Assembly (NCBI GenBank): GCA_003022905.1
Contig: PXSE01000089.1
Location: 1 to 6,344, forward strand
Reading direction: 5' to 3'
Length of the DNA: 6,344 nucleotides
Source: Halobacteriales archaeon QS_9_68_42
Lineage (GTDB): Archaea > Halobacteriota > Halobacteria > Halobacteriales > Haloarculaceae
Both the position numbers and the translations under genes were made by a program. Of this stretch, positions 1 through 5,303 are shown in pieces. Numbering within the stretch: position 1 is the stretch's first letter; each line of letters begins with the position of its first letter. The notes under the pieces were generated by a model, which had not been told where the DNA came from, ran no database searches, and saw only the letters and a list, made by a program, of their open reading frames with translations.

Positions 1-558
1 CCCTACGAACCCGAGGAGAACATCCTCGTGGGCAACGTCGCGCTGTACGGCGCGACCCAGGGCGAGGCCTACATCAACGGCATGGCCGGCGAGCGCTTCG
101 CCGTGCGCAACTCCGGGGTGAAAGCCGTCGTCGAGTCCGTCGGCGACCACGGCTGTGAGTACATGACCGGCGGCGTCGTCGCCTGCCTCGGCGAAACCGG
201 CAAGAATTTCGCGGCCGGCATGTCCGGCGGTATCGCCTACGTGCTGGACCGCGAGGGCGACTTCGAGGAGAGGGTCAACTACGGGATGGTCTCGACCACC
301 CACGAACTGGACACCAAGGACCGGCAGATGCTCCGCCGCCTGGTAGAAAACCACGTCGCCTACACCGACTCCGACCGCGCCGAGTTCCTCCTCGACAACT
401 GGGAGTCCGAACTCGAAAACGTCGTGAAGGTGATGCCGGACGCCTACGCCGACATCATCGTCGAGCGGGAGTCGGCGGACGTGCGCAACTCCCCGCCCGA
501 GAGTGCAACTCCCTCAGCGGGGAGCGACCGCGCGAGCGGCGCCGTCAGCGACGACTGA
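1..558 (+). CDS. gltB: Glutamate synthase large subunit, C-terminal part (5' end outside window)
   Basis: This is the C-terminal 185 residues of the glutamate synthase (GOGAT) large subunit, which makes two glutamates from 2-oxoglutarate and glutamine in ammonia assimilation in the cytoplasm. The frame is open from base 1 and ends with TGA at 556-558. The visible part is the GXGXG beta-helix domain: regularly spaced glycines in GATQGEAYINGMAGERFAV, then SVGDHGCEYMTGG, LGETGKNFAAGMSGG and AYVLD, followed by the usual terminal helices (HELDTKDRQMLRRLVENH, then FLLDNWE). This domain is structural; the glutaminase and FMN/Fe-S parts lie upstream outside the window. The last 25 or so residues (Ser/Pro/Asp-rich) are a loose tail past the conserved fold. 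The FwdC/GXGXG domain of formylmethanofuran dehydrogenase is the only realistic alternative, but the terminal helices fit GltB. Confidence 0.95.
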   Translation, partial: PYEPEENILVGNVALYGATQGEAYINGMAGERFAVRNSGVKAVVESVGDHGCEYMTGGVVACLGETGKNFAAGMSGGIAYVLDREGDFEERVNYGMVSTTHELDTKDRQMLRRLVENHVAYTDSDRAEFLLDNWESELENVVKVMPDAYADIIVERESADVRNSPPESATPSAGSDRASGAVSDD

Positions 559-640
559 TAGTGACTATTGTAAGCCATTTCGGTATCGACCGACCGGAGA
601 CGTGCGGTCGTACCGGTACCAGTTACAGTAATCACTGTGA
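556..640. repeat. 85-bp imperfect inverted repeat directly after gltB
   Basis: Two arms, 556-592 and 605-640, are reverse complements of each other at about 27 of 36 aligned positions with one gap. The outer 18 bases match 14 of 18: the left arm reads AGTGACTATTGTAA and the inverted right arm AGTGATTACTGTAA. The inner ends share CGGTA and CGACCG. The left arm contains the gltB stop codon and its own small dyad (ATAGT-G-ACTAT, 558-568). The right arm holds a perfect 10-bp palindrome (610-619) and ACAGT-AATC-ACTGT (625-638). Two of the outer mismatches would be G-U pairs in RNA. It may be a terminator hairpin, a paired protein-binding site or a small mobile-element remnant; the sequence does not decide. 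Confidence 0.7.
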
Positions 641-824
641 GCGGGATCACCCTGTGCTTTTGTAACTCAACCCCGGCTATCACCGGCTCTCGGGGAGGCG
701 CTCGCCCGCGGTCGGCCCCGCCTCCAGCGGCGTCATGCAGGTCGTGGCGCGCGGCCGGTGCCGCGTGCCGCTTCCGGTCGTCGTGAGCCACGTGAGGCTG
801 ACGGCCGCGCCGGGGTTCCGGAAG

Positions 825-870
825 CGTTCAAACCGTTCAAAGCTCCGTTTAATCGGTTGAAACGGCTGAA
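825..870. promoter_or_regulatory. Operator-like repeat cluster upstream of the secreted protein gene
   Basis: A direct repeat CGTTCAAA occurs at 825-832 and 834-841, nine bases apart. It is followed by an inverted repeat, CCGTTT (845-850) with AAACGG (860-865), and by a degenerate pair CGGTTGAAA/CGGCTGAAT (854-871). The second half roughly mirrors the first (TTCAA versus TTGAA). It lies 55-100 bp before the ATG, next to the candidate TATA box, so it could bind a regulator. This is inferred from symmetry and position only. Confidence 0.35.
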
Positions 871-875
871 TTCGG

Positions 876-881
876 ATTTAC
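876..881 (+). promoter_or_regulatory. Candidate TATA box for the secreted protein gene
   Basis: ATTTAC in a GC-rich setting, about 47 bp before the ATG at 926. If used, transcription would begin near 903-906 and leave a leader of about 20 nt. The TTTAAT at 848-853 is an alternative. Weak call. Confidence 0.3.
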
Positions 882-925
882 TGCGTCCCCCCTTCAAGTG
901 GGTCGACCGGCACGAACCGAGTGCA

Positions 926-1636
926 ATGCGCCTCAAACAGATCGCCGCGCTCGCGCTGTCGGCTCTGCTCCTCACGGCAGGGGTCGGCGCGGCCGTGGCA
1001 CAGTCCAGTAACGCGCCTTCGGACGCACAGGCGGGCGAACAGCCCGACGACGTGGAGGACCGCGGTGACGAGTACGCCGCCAACGGCTCCGCGTCCGGCA
1101 ACGCGTCGGCCAACGGCTCCGCGGGGGACGACACATCGGCGAACGCCTCCGCGAACGGCAACGCTTCGGCGAGCGCCGCCGCCCGCGGCAACGGCACGAA
1201 CACCTCCGAGGACGCTCGTGACGGCCAGGGCCCGCCGAGCGACATGCCCGAGCACGTTCCCGACCACGTGGTCGAGGTTCACGTGCTTATACAGAGCTTC
1301 CTCGACGGCGGACTCGAAGCCCCTCTCGGCCCCCAGATCGCCGAGGTGACGCCGGATGACGGTGACGACGACGCCGAGGATGCGGACGAGGCCGAGGACA
1401 AGGATAAATCCGAGGACGATGAAGAGACCGAGGAGGACGGGACCGAGGGCGAAGCTGAGGACGAGGAAGACGAAACTGAGGACGAAGACGAGGCTGAGGA
1501 CAACGAAGAAACCGAGGACGGCGAAGAAACCGAGGAAGAGACTGAAGAGGACGAAGGGAACGAGCAGACTGAGGGCGCCGAAGACGACGAAAGCGACGAC
1601 GAGGAGTCGACCGACGATGACGACTCCGAGGCCTGA
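926..1636 (+). CDS. Secreted acidic protein with Asn-sequon region and Glu/Asp-rich tail
   Basis: The product is 236 residues, of unknown function. ATG at 926 is chosen because a clear Sec signal peptide follows at once: MRLK, a hydrophobic stretch at 6-24, and AVA before Gln26 as a likely cleavage site. An earlier in-frame ATG at 758 would add an Arg-rich, unconvincing leader. There is no twin-Arg motif and no lipobox. Residues 50-95 are Asn/Ala/Ser/Gly-rich with seven N-glycosylation sequons (N53, N59, N63, N73, N79, N89, N92). Residues 103-143 form the only fold-like part (PPSDMPEHVPDHVVEVHVLI followed by QSFLDGGLEAPLG), resembling short segments I associate with haloarchaeal secreted hypotheticals. 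From 144 on it is almost only Asp, Glu, Thr and Gly. No transmembrane anchor follows, so it is probably released or held in the cell envelope by charge. Family unrecognised; secretion is well supported. Confidence 0.8.
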   Translation: MRLKQIAALALSALLLTAGVGAAVAQSSNAPSDAQAGEQPDDVEDRGDEYAANGSASGNASANGSAGDDTSANASANGNASASAAARGNGTNTSEDARDGQGPPSDMPEHVPDHVVEVHVLIQSFLDGGLEAPLGPQIAEVTPDDGDDDAEDADEAEDKDKSEDDEETEEDGTEGEAEDEEDETEDEDEAEDNEETEDGEETEEETEEDEGNEQTEGAEDDESDDEESTDDDDSEA

Positions 1637-1661
1637 CCACCGTTTCGGCACCTGACGTTCC

Positions 1662-1665
1662 TTTT
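1662..1665 (+). terminator. Candidate T-run terminator after the secreted protein gene
   Basis: TTTT begins 26 nt after the stop of the secreted protein gene, in the 69-bp gap before the convergent pseudogene. Short T runs end many archaeal transcripts; no strong hairpin precedes it. Confidence 0.35.
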
Positions 1666-1705
1666 CACGCTGTTCCGCTAGAAGTGACGACACCAGCAGA
1701 TGCGG

Positions 1706-2463
1706 TTACCTGGTTATTTCCGTCGCCCGGAGTCGACGCGAGGCGTCACTCGTCGTCATGGCGCTTCTCAAGGACGCTCGGTGCATCGTCGGGTCGTCGG
1801 GGTGCCGCTCTTCGAACGCCTCGGTCATCACCTCCATCGACTCGCGCTCGCGGCGGCGCTCGGCCTCGCCGATCTCCTCACACCCTGGCGGCACCTCCCG
1901 ACTGCGGTCGGTGAAGTAGCCCTCCGGCGCGACCCAGTCGTAGTAGAACGGCACGTCGGAGTCCTCGAGGAGCGCCAGCGCCACCTCGGCGCCGTGGCCG
2001 GCGCCGCGTACAATCCCTCGACGCCCGTCCGGCCGCGCTCGTCGACATCGACGTACGTCTTCGAGCCGCGGTCGACGAGACCGACGCCGTCGACGTCGCC
2101 GAGGTAGTCGGTGTCGGACCAGGAGGCGACAATGACGTAGTCGGCTCGGAGGTCGAACTCCTCGTCGCTCTCGACGCGCAGGCGGAACCCCTCCTCGGCC
2201 GCCTGCAGGCCGGCCACGAGTCCCTGCTCGAACGGACAGCTGTTGCGGCCGGCCTGTTTCTCGAGTAACTCGAGGAACAGGCGGCCGTCAACGCCGGCGG
2301 GGAAGCCGGGGACGTTCGCAAGGTAGGCGTTCCGGGCGAGGATGGATTCCCCGTGGTCGACGACGACGGTGTCAAGATCGGCCCGTACACAGAAGGTGCC
2401 CGCGGTGAGGCCGGCGACGCCGCCGCCGCCGACGGCCACGCGGGGTGTGTCCGTCTCGCTCAT
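1706..2463 (-). pseudogene. Thioredoxin-reductase-like FAD oxidoreductase, frameshifted and probably internally deleted
   Basis: Two frames on the minus strand together make one family member. The first runs from ATG (2461-2463) for 154 residues: a Rossmann FAD motif (GGGVAGLTAG, residues 13-22), Asp36 at the end of strand 2 (VVVDHGES), NVPGFPAG (50-57), VIVASWSD (110-117) and TYVDVDERGRTGVEGLYAA (136-154). After GLYAA it turns into Arg-rich nonsense. The correct continuation, AGHGAEVALALLEDSDVP then a conserved-looking tail ending in HPDDPTMH, is in another frame from about 2002 to TAA at 1706-1708. Thioredoxin reductases have AAGD, about ten residues, Gln, then AA-G-G here, which bind FAD; this segment is missing, so a small out-of-frame deletion between two AAG-coding repeats is likely. 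No CxxC redox pair is visible, so it was not a standard thioredoxin reductase. A sequencing error is the alternative for the frameshift, less so for the missing segment. Confidence 0.75.
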
Positions 2464-2487
2464 GCCAATCCGTTCCTCGTAGGAGCC

Positions 2488-2493
2488 TACAAA
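2488..2493 (-). promoter_or_regulatory. Candidate TATA box of the oxidoreductase pseudogene
   Basis: On the minus strand this reads TTTGTA, centred about 27 bp before the ATG at 2463, which fits a leaderless haloarchaeal transcript. A 12-bp dyad, GTAGG-AG-CCTAC (2479-2490), overlaps it and reaches toward the start, and could be an operator. Confidence 0.4.
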
Positions 2494-2518
2494 CGCCCCG
2501 GTTCCGGCCCGCAGTCCG

Positions 2519-2524
2519 TTTAAG
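2519..2524 (+). promoter_or_regulatory. TATA box of the Get3/ArsA-type gene
   Basis: TTTAAG centred 26-27 bp before the GTG at 2548. This spacing places the transcription start at the start codon, so the mRNA is probably leaderless; no Shine-Dalgarno sequence is seen. It supports the GTG start. The 84-bp gap to the divergent oxidoreductase carries both promoters. Confidence 0.6.
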
Positions 2525-2547
2525 ACGCCCGCGACCTAGCTCCCATC

Positions 2548-3489
2548 GTGACCGAGTACGTACTCTACGGCGGGAAGGGCGGCGTCGGCAAGACCACATG
2601 CGCCGCGGCGACCGCCCTCAAGCGGGCCCGCGAGGACGGCCCGACGCTCGTCGTCTCGACGGACCCCGCCCACTCGCTTTCGGACGTCTTCGACGCACCG
2701 GTCGGCCCGGAGCCGACCCGCGTCCGCGAGGAGGCGGAACTGTGGGCCGTCGAGGTCGACCCGAGCGAGCGCATCGGCCAGTACCGCGGGCAGGTCTCGG
2801 CGGCCCTGGAGGAACTGGAGGACCTGGGCATCTCCCTGAACGAGGCGGACCTCGACGACGTCATCGAGGCTGGGGTCGCCCCCGGCACCGACGAGGCTGC
2901 CGCGATGGACCTGTTCGTCGACTACATGGACGACCCTCGTTACGAGTACATCGTCTTCGACACCGCGCCCACGGGGCACACGCTACGACTGCTGAAACTG
3001 CCCGACGTGATGAGTTCGGCGATGGGCAAGCTCATCTCGGTGCGGTCGCAGGTCTCCTCGCTGGCGGACTCTGTCCGGAGCCTCATGGGCACCGACGACG
3101 AGGACGGCGACGACGACGCTGATGTCGACGTCGACATCGACTTCGAGAACCTGCAGGACCGCATGGAGCGGGTCGCCGACGCCCTTCGGGACCCCGAGCG
3201 GACGGAGTTCCGGGTGGTGCTCATTCCGGAGACCATGGCGGTGCTGGAGACCGAGCGCCTGCTGGCGGAATTGGACGCCTACGACATTCACGCCGGGGGG
3301 GCGATCGTCAACAAGGTTATCGAGGACCCCACCCCGGAGTGTGACCTCTGTCAGTCCCGCGCCGAGAGCCAGGGCAAGCGCATCGAGGAAGCAAGGGAAC
3401 GCTTCGAGCTGCCCATCACGCCCGTCCCCCAACTGCACGGCGAGGTCCATGGGCTCGAGGCCGTCGAGACGGTGGCCGACCGGCTGTAG
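2548..3489 (+). CDS. Get3/ArsA-family ATPase
   Basis: The product is a 313-residue single-domain member of the deviant-Walker P-loop ATPases that include Get3 (TRC40, delivery of tail-anchored membrane proteins) and ArsA (arsenite pump motor). Residues 8-17 are the deviant P-loop GGKGGVGKTT with the signature Lys10. STDPAHSLSDVF (37-48) is the switch I region with the catalytic-type Asp46. DTAPTGHTLRLL (138-149) is switch II. C265-D-L-C268 is the CxxC that binds zinc at the dimer interface in Get3. The helical stretch after 150 with spaced Met/Leu corresponds to the client-binding region. Residues 183-198 are a nearly pure Asp/Glu insert, probably a haloadaptive loop. Length is normal for archaeal Get3. 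No arsR, arsB, arsC or arsD lies nearby, so arsenite resistance is not supported and a Get3-like chaperone is favoured by the CxxC and single domain. Function is inferred from family. Confidence 0.9.
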   Translation: MTEYVLYGGKGGVGKTTCAAATALKRAREDGPTLVVSTDPAHSLSDVFDAPVGPEPTRVREEAELWAVEVDPSERIGQYRGQVSAALEELEDLGISLNEADLDDVIEAGVAPGTDEAAAMDLFVDYMDDPRYEYIVFDTAPTGHTLRLLKLPDVMSSAMGKLISVRSQVSSLADSVRSLMGTDDEDGDDDADVDVDIDFENLQDRMERVADALRDPERTEFRVVLIPETMAVLETERLLAELDAYDIHAGGAIVNKVIEDPTPECDLCQSRAESQGKRIEEARERFELPITPVPQLHGEVHGLEAVETVADRL

Positions 3490-3521
3490 GAGGCCGCTCG
3501 GCTGTAGCCGGAGGGCCAATC

Positions 3522-3527
3522 CTTAGG
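3522..3527 (+). promoter_or_regulatory. Candidate TATA box of the SRPBCC gene
   Basis: CTTAGG within CCTTAGGGAA, centred about 26 bp before the GTG at 3551, suggesting a leaderless transcript separate from the upstream ATPase gene. It deviates from an ideal box, so read-through from upstream is also possible across the 61-bp gap. Confidence 0.4.
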
Positions 3528-3550
3528 GAATCCCCGTCCGAACCCCTGGC

Positions 3551-4048
3551 GTGAACACCGTCGAGGTCTCGACCGTCGTGTACCTCCCGCCCGAGGAAGT
3601 GTACGAGTTCCTGCTCGACTTCCCCCGCTACGCGCGGTACTCCGAGCATCTCACAGGCGTCCGACAGTTCGGCGACGGGACCCCCGGAACGGAGTACGCG
3701 CTCGAGTTCGCATGGTGGAAGCTCAGCTACACCGCCCGCTCGCGGGTCACCGACGCTGAGGAACCGCATCGCATCGACTGGCGGGTCATCAAAGACATCG
3801 ACGCGGTCGGCCACTGGCGGGTCGACCCGTTGGAGGGCGAGGGGACGGAGGTGACCCTCGTCATCGAGTACGCCCCGGACTCCGCCGACGACGACGCCCT
3901 CGACCTGCCGCGGTTCGTCTCGCTGGACTGGGTCGTCAAGAAGGTCAAGCCGAAGATTCGGGCGGAGGCCGAGCGGGTCGTCCGCCGCATCGTCGCCGAC
4001 CTCGAGGGCGAGCGGCGGGACGTCTCCCTGGAGATAGAGACCTCCTGA
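3551..4048 (+). CDS. SRPBCC (START/Bet v 1-like, polyketide cyclase/CoxG-type) family protein
   Basis: The product is 165 residues, a soluble helix-grip protein with a hydrophobic cavity for lipids or other small ligands; the ligand is unknown. The order fits the family: strand 1 (VEVSTVVYLP, 4-13), the two short helices carrying PPEEVYEFLLDFPRYARYSE (13-32), a Gly-Thr turn (GTPGTEY, 43-49), a row of strands (YALEFAWWKLSY; HRIDWRVIKD; GHWRVDPL; TEVTLVIEYAP) and the long C-terminal helix (about 126-152). There is no signal peptide or membrane segment, so it is cytosolic. The GTG start is set by the TATA-like box 26 bp upstream and by strand 1 starting at residue 4. It follows the Get3/ArsA-type gene on the same strand with a 61-bp gap; a shared role is possible but not shown. 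Similar proteins include RatA/Coq10-type and SMU-type cyclase homologues, which cannot be told apart here. Confidence 0.85.
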   Translation: MNTVEVSTVVYLPPEEVYEFLLDFPRYARYSEHLTGVRQFGDGTPGTEYALEFAWWKLSYTARSRVTDAEEPHRIDWRVIKDIDAVGHWRVDPLEGEGTEVTLVIEYAPDSADDDALDLPRFVSLDWVVKKVKPKIRAEAERVVRRIVADLEGERRDVSLEIETS

Positions 4049-4074
4049 CAGCCTTCACCCGACACTACGTTGGA

Positions 4075-4078
4075 TTTT
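4075..4078 (+). terminator. Candidate T-run terminator after the SRPBCC gene
   Basis: TTTT begins 27 nt after the stop at 4048, similar to the spacing after the secreted protein gene. Followed by GC hairpins at 4090-4115 and 4170-4192. Confidence 0.35.
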
Positions 4079-4089
4079 CCCCTCTCCGT

Positions 4090-4192
4090 GGACGGCGTCG
4101 TCGGCGCCTGCGTCCCGAACTGACAGGCGAGAAAACTCGGGCGGGTACCGTCCGTTTCGTTCTTCCCGACCGCGGCGGTCCACACGCCGCGG
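4090..4192. other. Hairpin-bearing convergent spacer
   Basis: The 258 bp between the converging SRPBCC and halocyanin genes have no credible gene. They contain GGACG/CGTCC arms (4090-4094, 4111-4115) around an inner GGCG/CGCC pair, a CGAG-AAAA-CTCG dyad (4128-4139), and a perfect 8-bp GC stem, CCGCGGCG with CGCCGCGG (4170-4177, 4185-4192), with a 7-nt loop. They may help stop transcription from both sides. The stretch from 4193 to 4306 holds only a NotI-type palindrome (4198-4205) and the A4 run at 4277. Confidence 0.45.
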
Positions 4193-4276
4193 ATGAGGCG
4201 GCCGCTCGGCCCAGTGTGGGCGAAATCAAGTGGCGGCTCCGGATGCTTGCGAGTAGCGGGGCGACGCCCTCCGCAG

Positions 4277-4280
4277 AAAA
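4277..4280 (-). terminator. Candidate T-run terminator after the halocyanin gene
   Basis: TTTT on the minus strand, starting about 27 nt after the halocyanin stop (4307-4309). Same arrangement as the other T4 runs in this window. Confidence 0.35.
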
Positions 4281-4306
4281 CCCGTCAGTTATCGGACCTG
4301 TCGTAC

Positions 4307-5047
4307 TTATGGTTGTTCGTAGTCTCCTCCGTATTTCATGAAGAAGTAGCCGAGGCCGAGCGTCGTCGTCATGGCAAAGAAGGTCGCGACGGTGAGCGCG
4401 AGCGCCTCGTCGGGAATCGTGATGGAAGGGCCCTCGGCCCCTGTTTCAATGGTTGTCGTCTCGACGTCATCGCCAACGGCGACGCCACCCTTCATGCCCT
4501 GACCCTCGTGCGGACCGCACTTGTACGTCGTGATGCCGGCGTCGTCCTCGGTAACCTCGTACTCGTAGGTGACGTCGCTACCCTCCTCGGCGCTCCCGCT
4601 GTCGAAGCCTGCCGGCCCCTCGTTAGTCTTCACGTTGTGTGCGCCGCCCTCGCCGGTCCACTCCCAGACGACGGTGGTCCCGGGGTCGACCCAGACTGTC
4701 GCCGGGTCGAAAGCGTAGCCGTCGTCGGCGCCGACGGCGACCGAGACCTCGTCCTGTCCGCGTGCGTCCAGGGTGTCCTCCTCGCTGTAGAGATTCGCGC
4801 TGCTAATGTAGGACCCGAACACCGGGACCTCCGTCCCGGAGTCGCCGCCGTCGCCGTCGGACTCGTTGCCGGCGTCTCCGGACTCGTTGTCGCCGCCCTC
4901 CGACTCCCCGCCGGCTTCGGTCCCGTCGCCGCCGCCCTCGGTCGGCGTCGGACTCTCCTGTGCGGCGGCCGTTGCGGCCGCGGCCGTCCCGGCGGCCGCC
5001 CCCGTCGCCGCCAGGAATCCGCGACGACTCACCTCGCTCGTGCTCAT
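4307..5047 (-). CDS. Halocyanin (blue copper protein) with Tat signal and C-terminal membrane anchor
   Basis: The product is a 246-residue small blue copper protein that carries electrons at the outer face of the membrane. Residues 7-16 are a Tat signal (SRRGFLAATG) with an Ala-rich core to about residue 29. Residues 31-72 are a Gly/Glu/Asp/Ser linker with two sequons (N54, N61). The cupredoxin domain follows: GYAFDPATVWVDPGTTVVWEW (110-130) and the four copper ligands His137 (GGAHNVK), Cys177, His180 and Met185 in YKCGPHEGQGMKG. Residues 213-236 form one transmembrane helix, with ten residues after it, so the protein is fixed by its C terminus rather than by a lipid; no lipobox Cys is seen. 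The ATG at 5045-5047 gives the Tat signal at the right place. No oxidase or bc-complex gene is adjacent, so its partner is unknown. Fold and copper site are seen directly; role is family knowledge. Confidence 0.93.
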   Translation of the reverse strand: MSTSEVSRRGFLAATGAAAGTAAAATAAAQESPTPTEGGGDGTEAGGESEGGDNESGDAGNESDGDGGDSGTEVPVFGSYISSANLYSEEDTLDARGQDEVSVAVGADDGYAFDPATVWVDPGTTVVWEWTGEGGAHNVKTNEGPAGFDSGSAEEGSDVTYEYEVTEDDAGITTYKCGPHEGQGMKGGVAVGDDVETTTIETGAEGPSITIPDEALALTVATFFAMTTTLGLGYFFMKYGGDYEQP

Positions 5048-5080
5048 GGCCGCGGCTTGGTCCCTCCCCGTACTGAATCT

Positions 5081-5088
5081 GTCTATTC
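5081..5088 (-). promoter_or_regulatory. Possible TATA element of the halocyanin gene
   Basis: Minus strand reads GTGAATAGAC here, centred roughly 38 bp before the ATG, which would leave a leader of about 11 nt. Weak match; the AT-rich island at 5254-5260 is a distant alternative. Confidence 0.25.
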
Positions 5089-5119
5089 ACACCGACCTTT
5101 TTCTGCGTCGGGTTTCCTC

Positions 5120-5136
5120 GCGCGCCTTCGGCGCGC
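5120..5136. repeat. Stem-loop a: GCGCGCC-TTC-GGCGCGC
   Basis: Perfect 7-bp stem with a 3-nt loop. Outer bases GGTTTCC (5111-5117) and GGGAACC (5140-5146) can pair further, making a longer imperfect hairpin. Same core as stem-loop c. Confidence 0.7.
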
Positions 5137-5174
5137 TGCGGGAACCGCTCCTTGAAAAACGTCGATGAAAAAAG

Positions 5175-5207
5175 CCGACGTCTCGCGCCTACGGCGCTCG
5201 CCGTCGG
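5175..5207. repeat. Stem-loop b: two-level hairpin
   Basis: Outer CCGACG/CGTCGG (5175-5180, 5202-5207) and inner GCGCC-TAC-GGCGC (5185-5197) with 4-nt internal loops. The A6 run at 5168-5173 just before it lies inside another dyad, CGTCG/CGACG (5160-5164, 5176-5180), which would compete with the outer stem. Confidence 0.65.
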
Positions 5208-5211
5208 AGAA

Positions 5212-5240
5212 CCGCTCGCGCGCCTGCGGCGCGCTCGCGG
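5212..5240. repeat. Stem-loop c: two-level hairpin
   Basis: Outer CCGC/GCGG (5212-5215, 5237-5240), a two-base mismatch, and inner GCGCGCC-TGC-GGCGCGC (5218-5234), identical in stem to stem-loop a. Confidence 0.7.
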
Positions 5241-5284
5241 ATGCTTCGCCGGGTATATTTCTCAAAACAAGCGTCCGCGCGAGC
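5233..5284. repeat. Inverted repeat around an AT-rich island
   Basis: Left arm 5233-5246 (GCTCGCGGATGCTT) and right arm 5269-5284 match as inverted repeats at 13 of 14 positions with a 2-nt bulge. The enclosed 22 bases include TATATTT (5254-5260), the most AT-rich spot in the region. The left arm overlaps stem-loop c, so the two structures exclude each other. Confidence 0.6.
5254..5260. promoter_or_regulatory. TATATTT island, possible promoter
   Basis: The best TATA-like sequence in the non-coding region. Read on the plus strand it would start a transcript near 5283, through stem-loops e, f and g. Read on the minus strand it would give halocyanin a leader of about 180 nt containing stem-loops a to c. 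Direction is not decided by sequence. Confidence 0.35.
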
Positions 5285-5303
5285 AAAGCGAACGCGGTTC
5301 CCA

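Larger units (their letters stand above)
641..925. other. Non-coding spacer between gltB and the secreted protein gene
   Basis: I see no convincing gene here on either strand; the open frames lack haloarchaeal acidic composition and are shadows of neighbouring genes. It contains a weak GGG-ATCA-CCC hairpin (643-652) followed by TTTT at 658-661, which could end gltB transcription, a CCCCG/CGGGG inverted repeat (671-675 and 691-695), and the repeat cluster at 825-870 that precedes the next gene. Confidence 0.5.

Noticed and set aside
1279..1668. Serine-rich minus-strand open frame
   Set aside because: Shadow of the GA-rich acidic tail; poly-Ser is the complement of GAG/GAC codons.
878..1693. 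Long minus-strand open frame rich in Val, Leu, Phe and Gly opposite the secreted protein gene
   Set aside because: Its hydrophobic look comes from reading the Glu/Asp-rich tail and sequon region backward; the sense frame has a signal peptide and sensible composition.
3481..3507. 9-bp direct repeat CGGCTGTAG at the end of the ATPase gene
   Set aside because: Only two short copies spanning the stop codon; may be chance or a small duplication, with no further support.
4049..4306. tRNA, SRP RNA or RNase P RNA in the convergent spacer
   Set aside because: No cloverleaf, no T-loop consensus and none of the conserved SRP or RNase P motifs could be found by eye.
2548..5047. Functional link between the Get3-type ATPase and the halocyanin as a tail-anchored client
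   Set aside because: The halocyanin has an N-terminal Tat signal, so it is exported by Tat and is not a Get3-type tail-anchored protein.
4193..5155. Long plus-strand open frame of 320 codons opposite the halocyanin gene
   Set aside because: It is the antisense shadow of a clear halocyanin, is not acidic, and has no domain or promoter.
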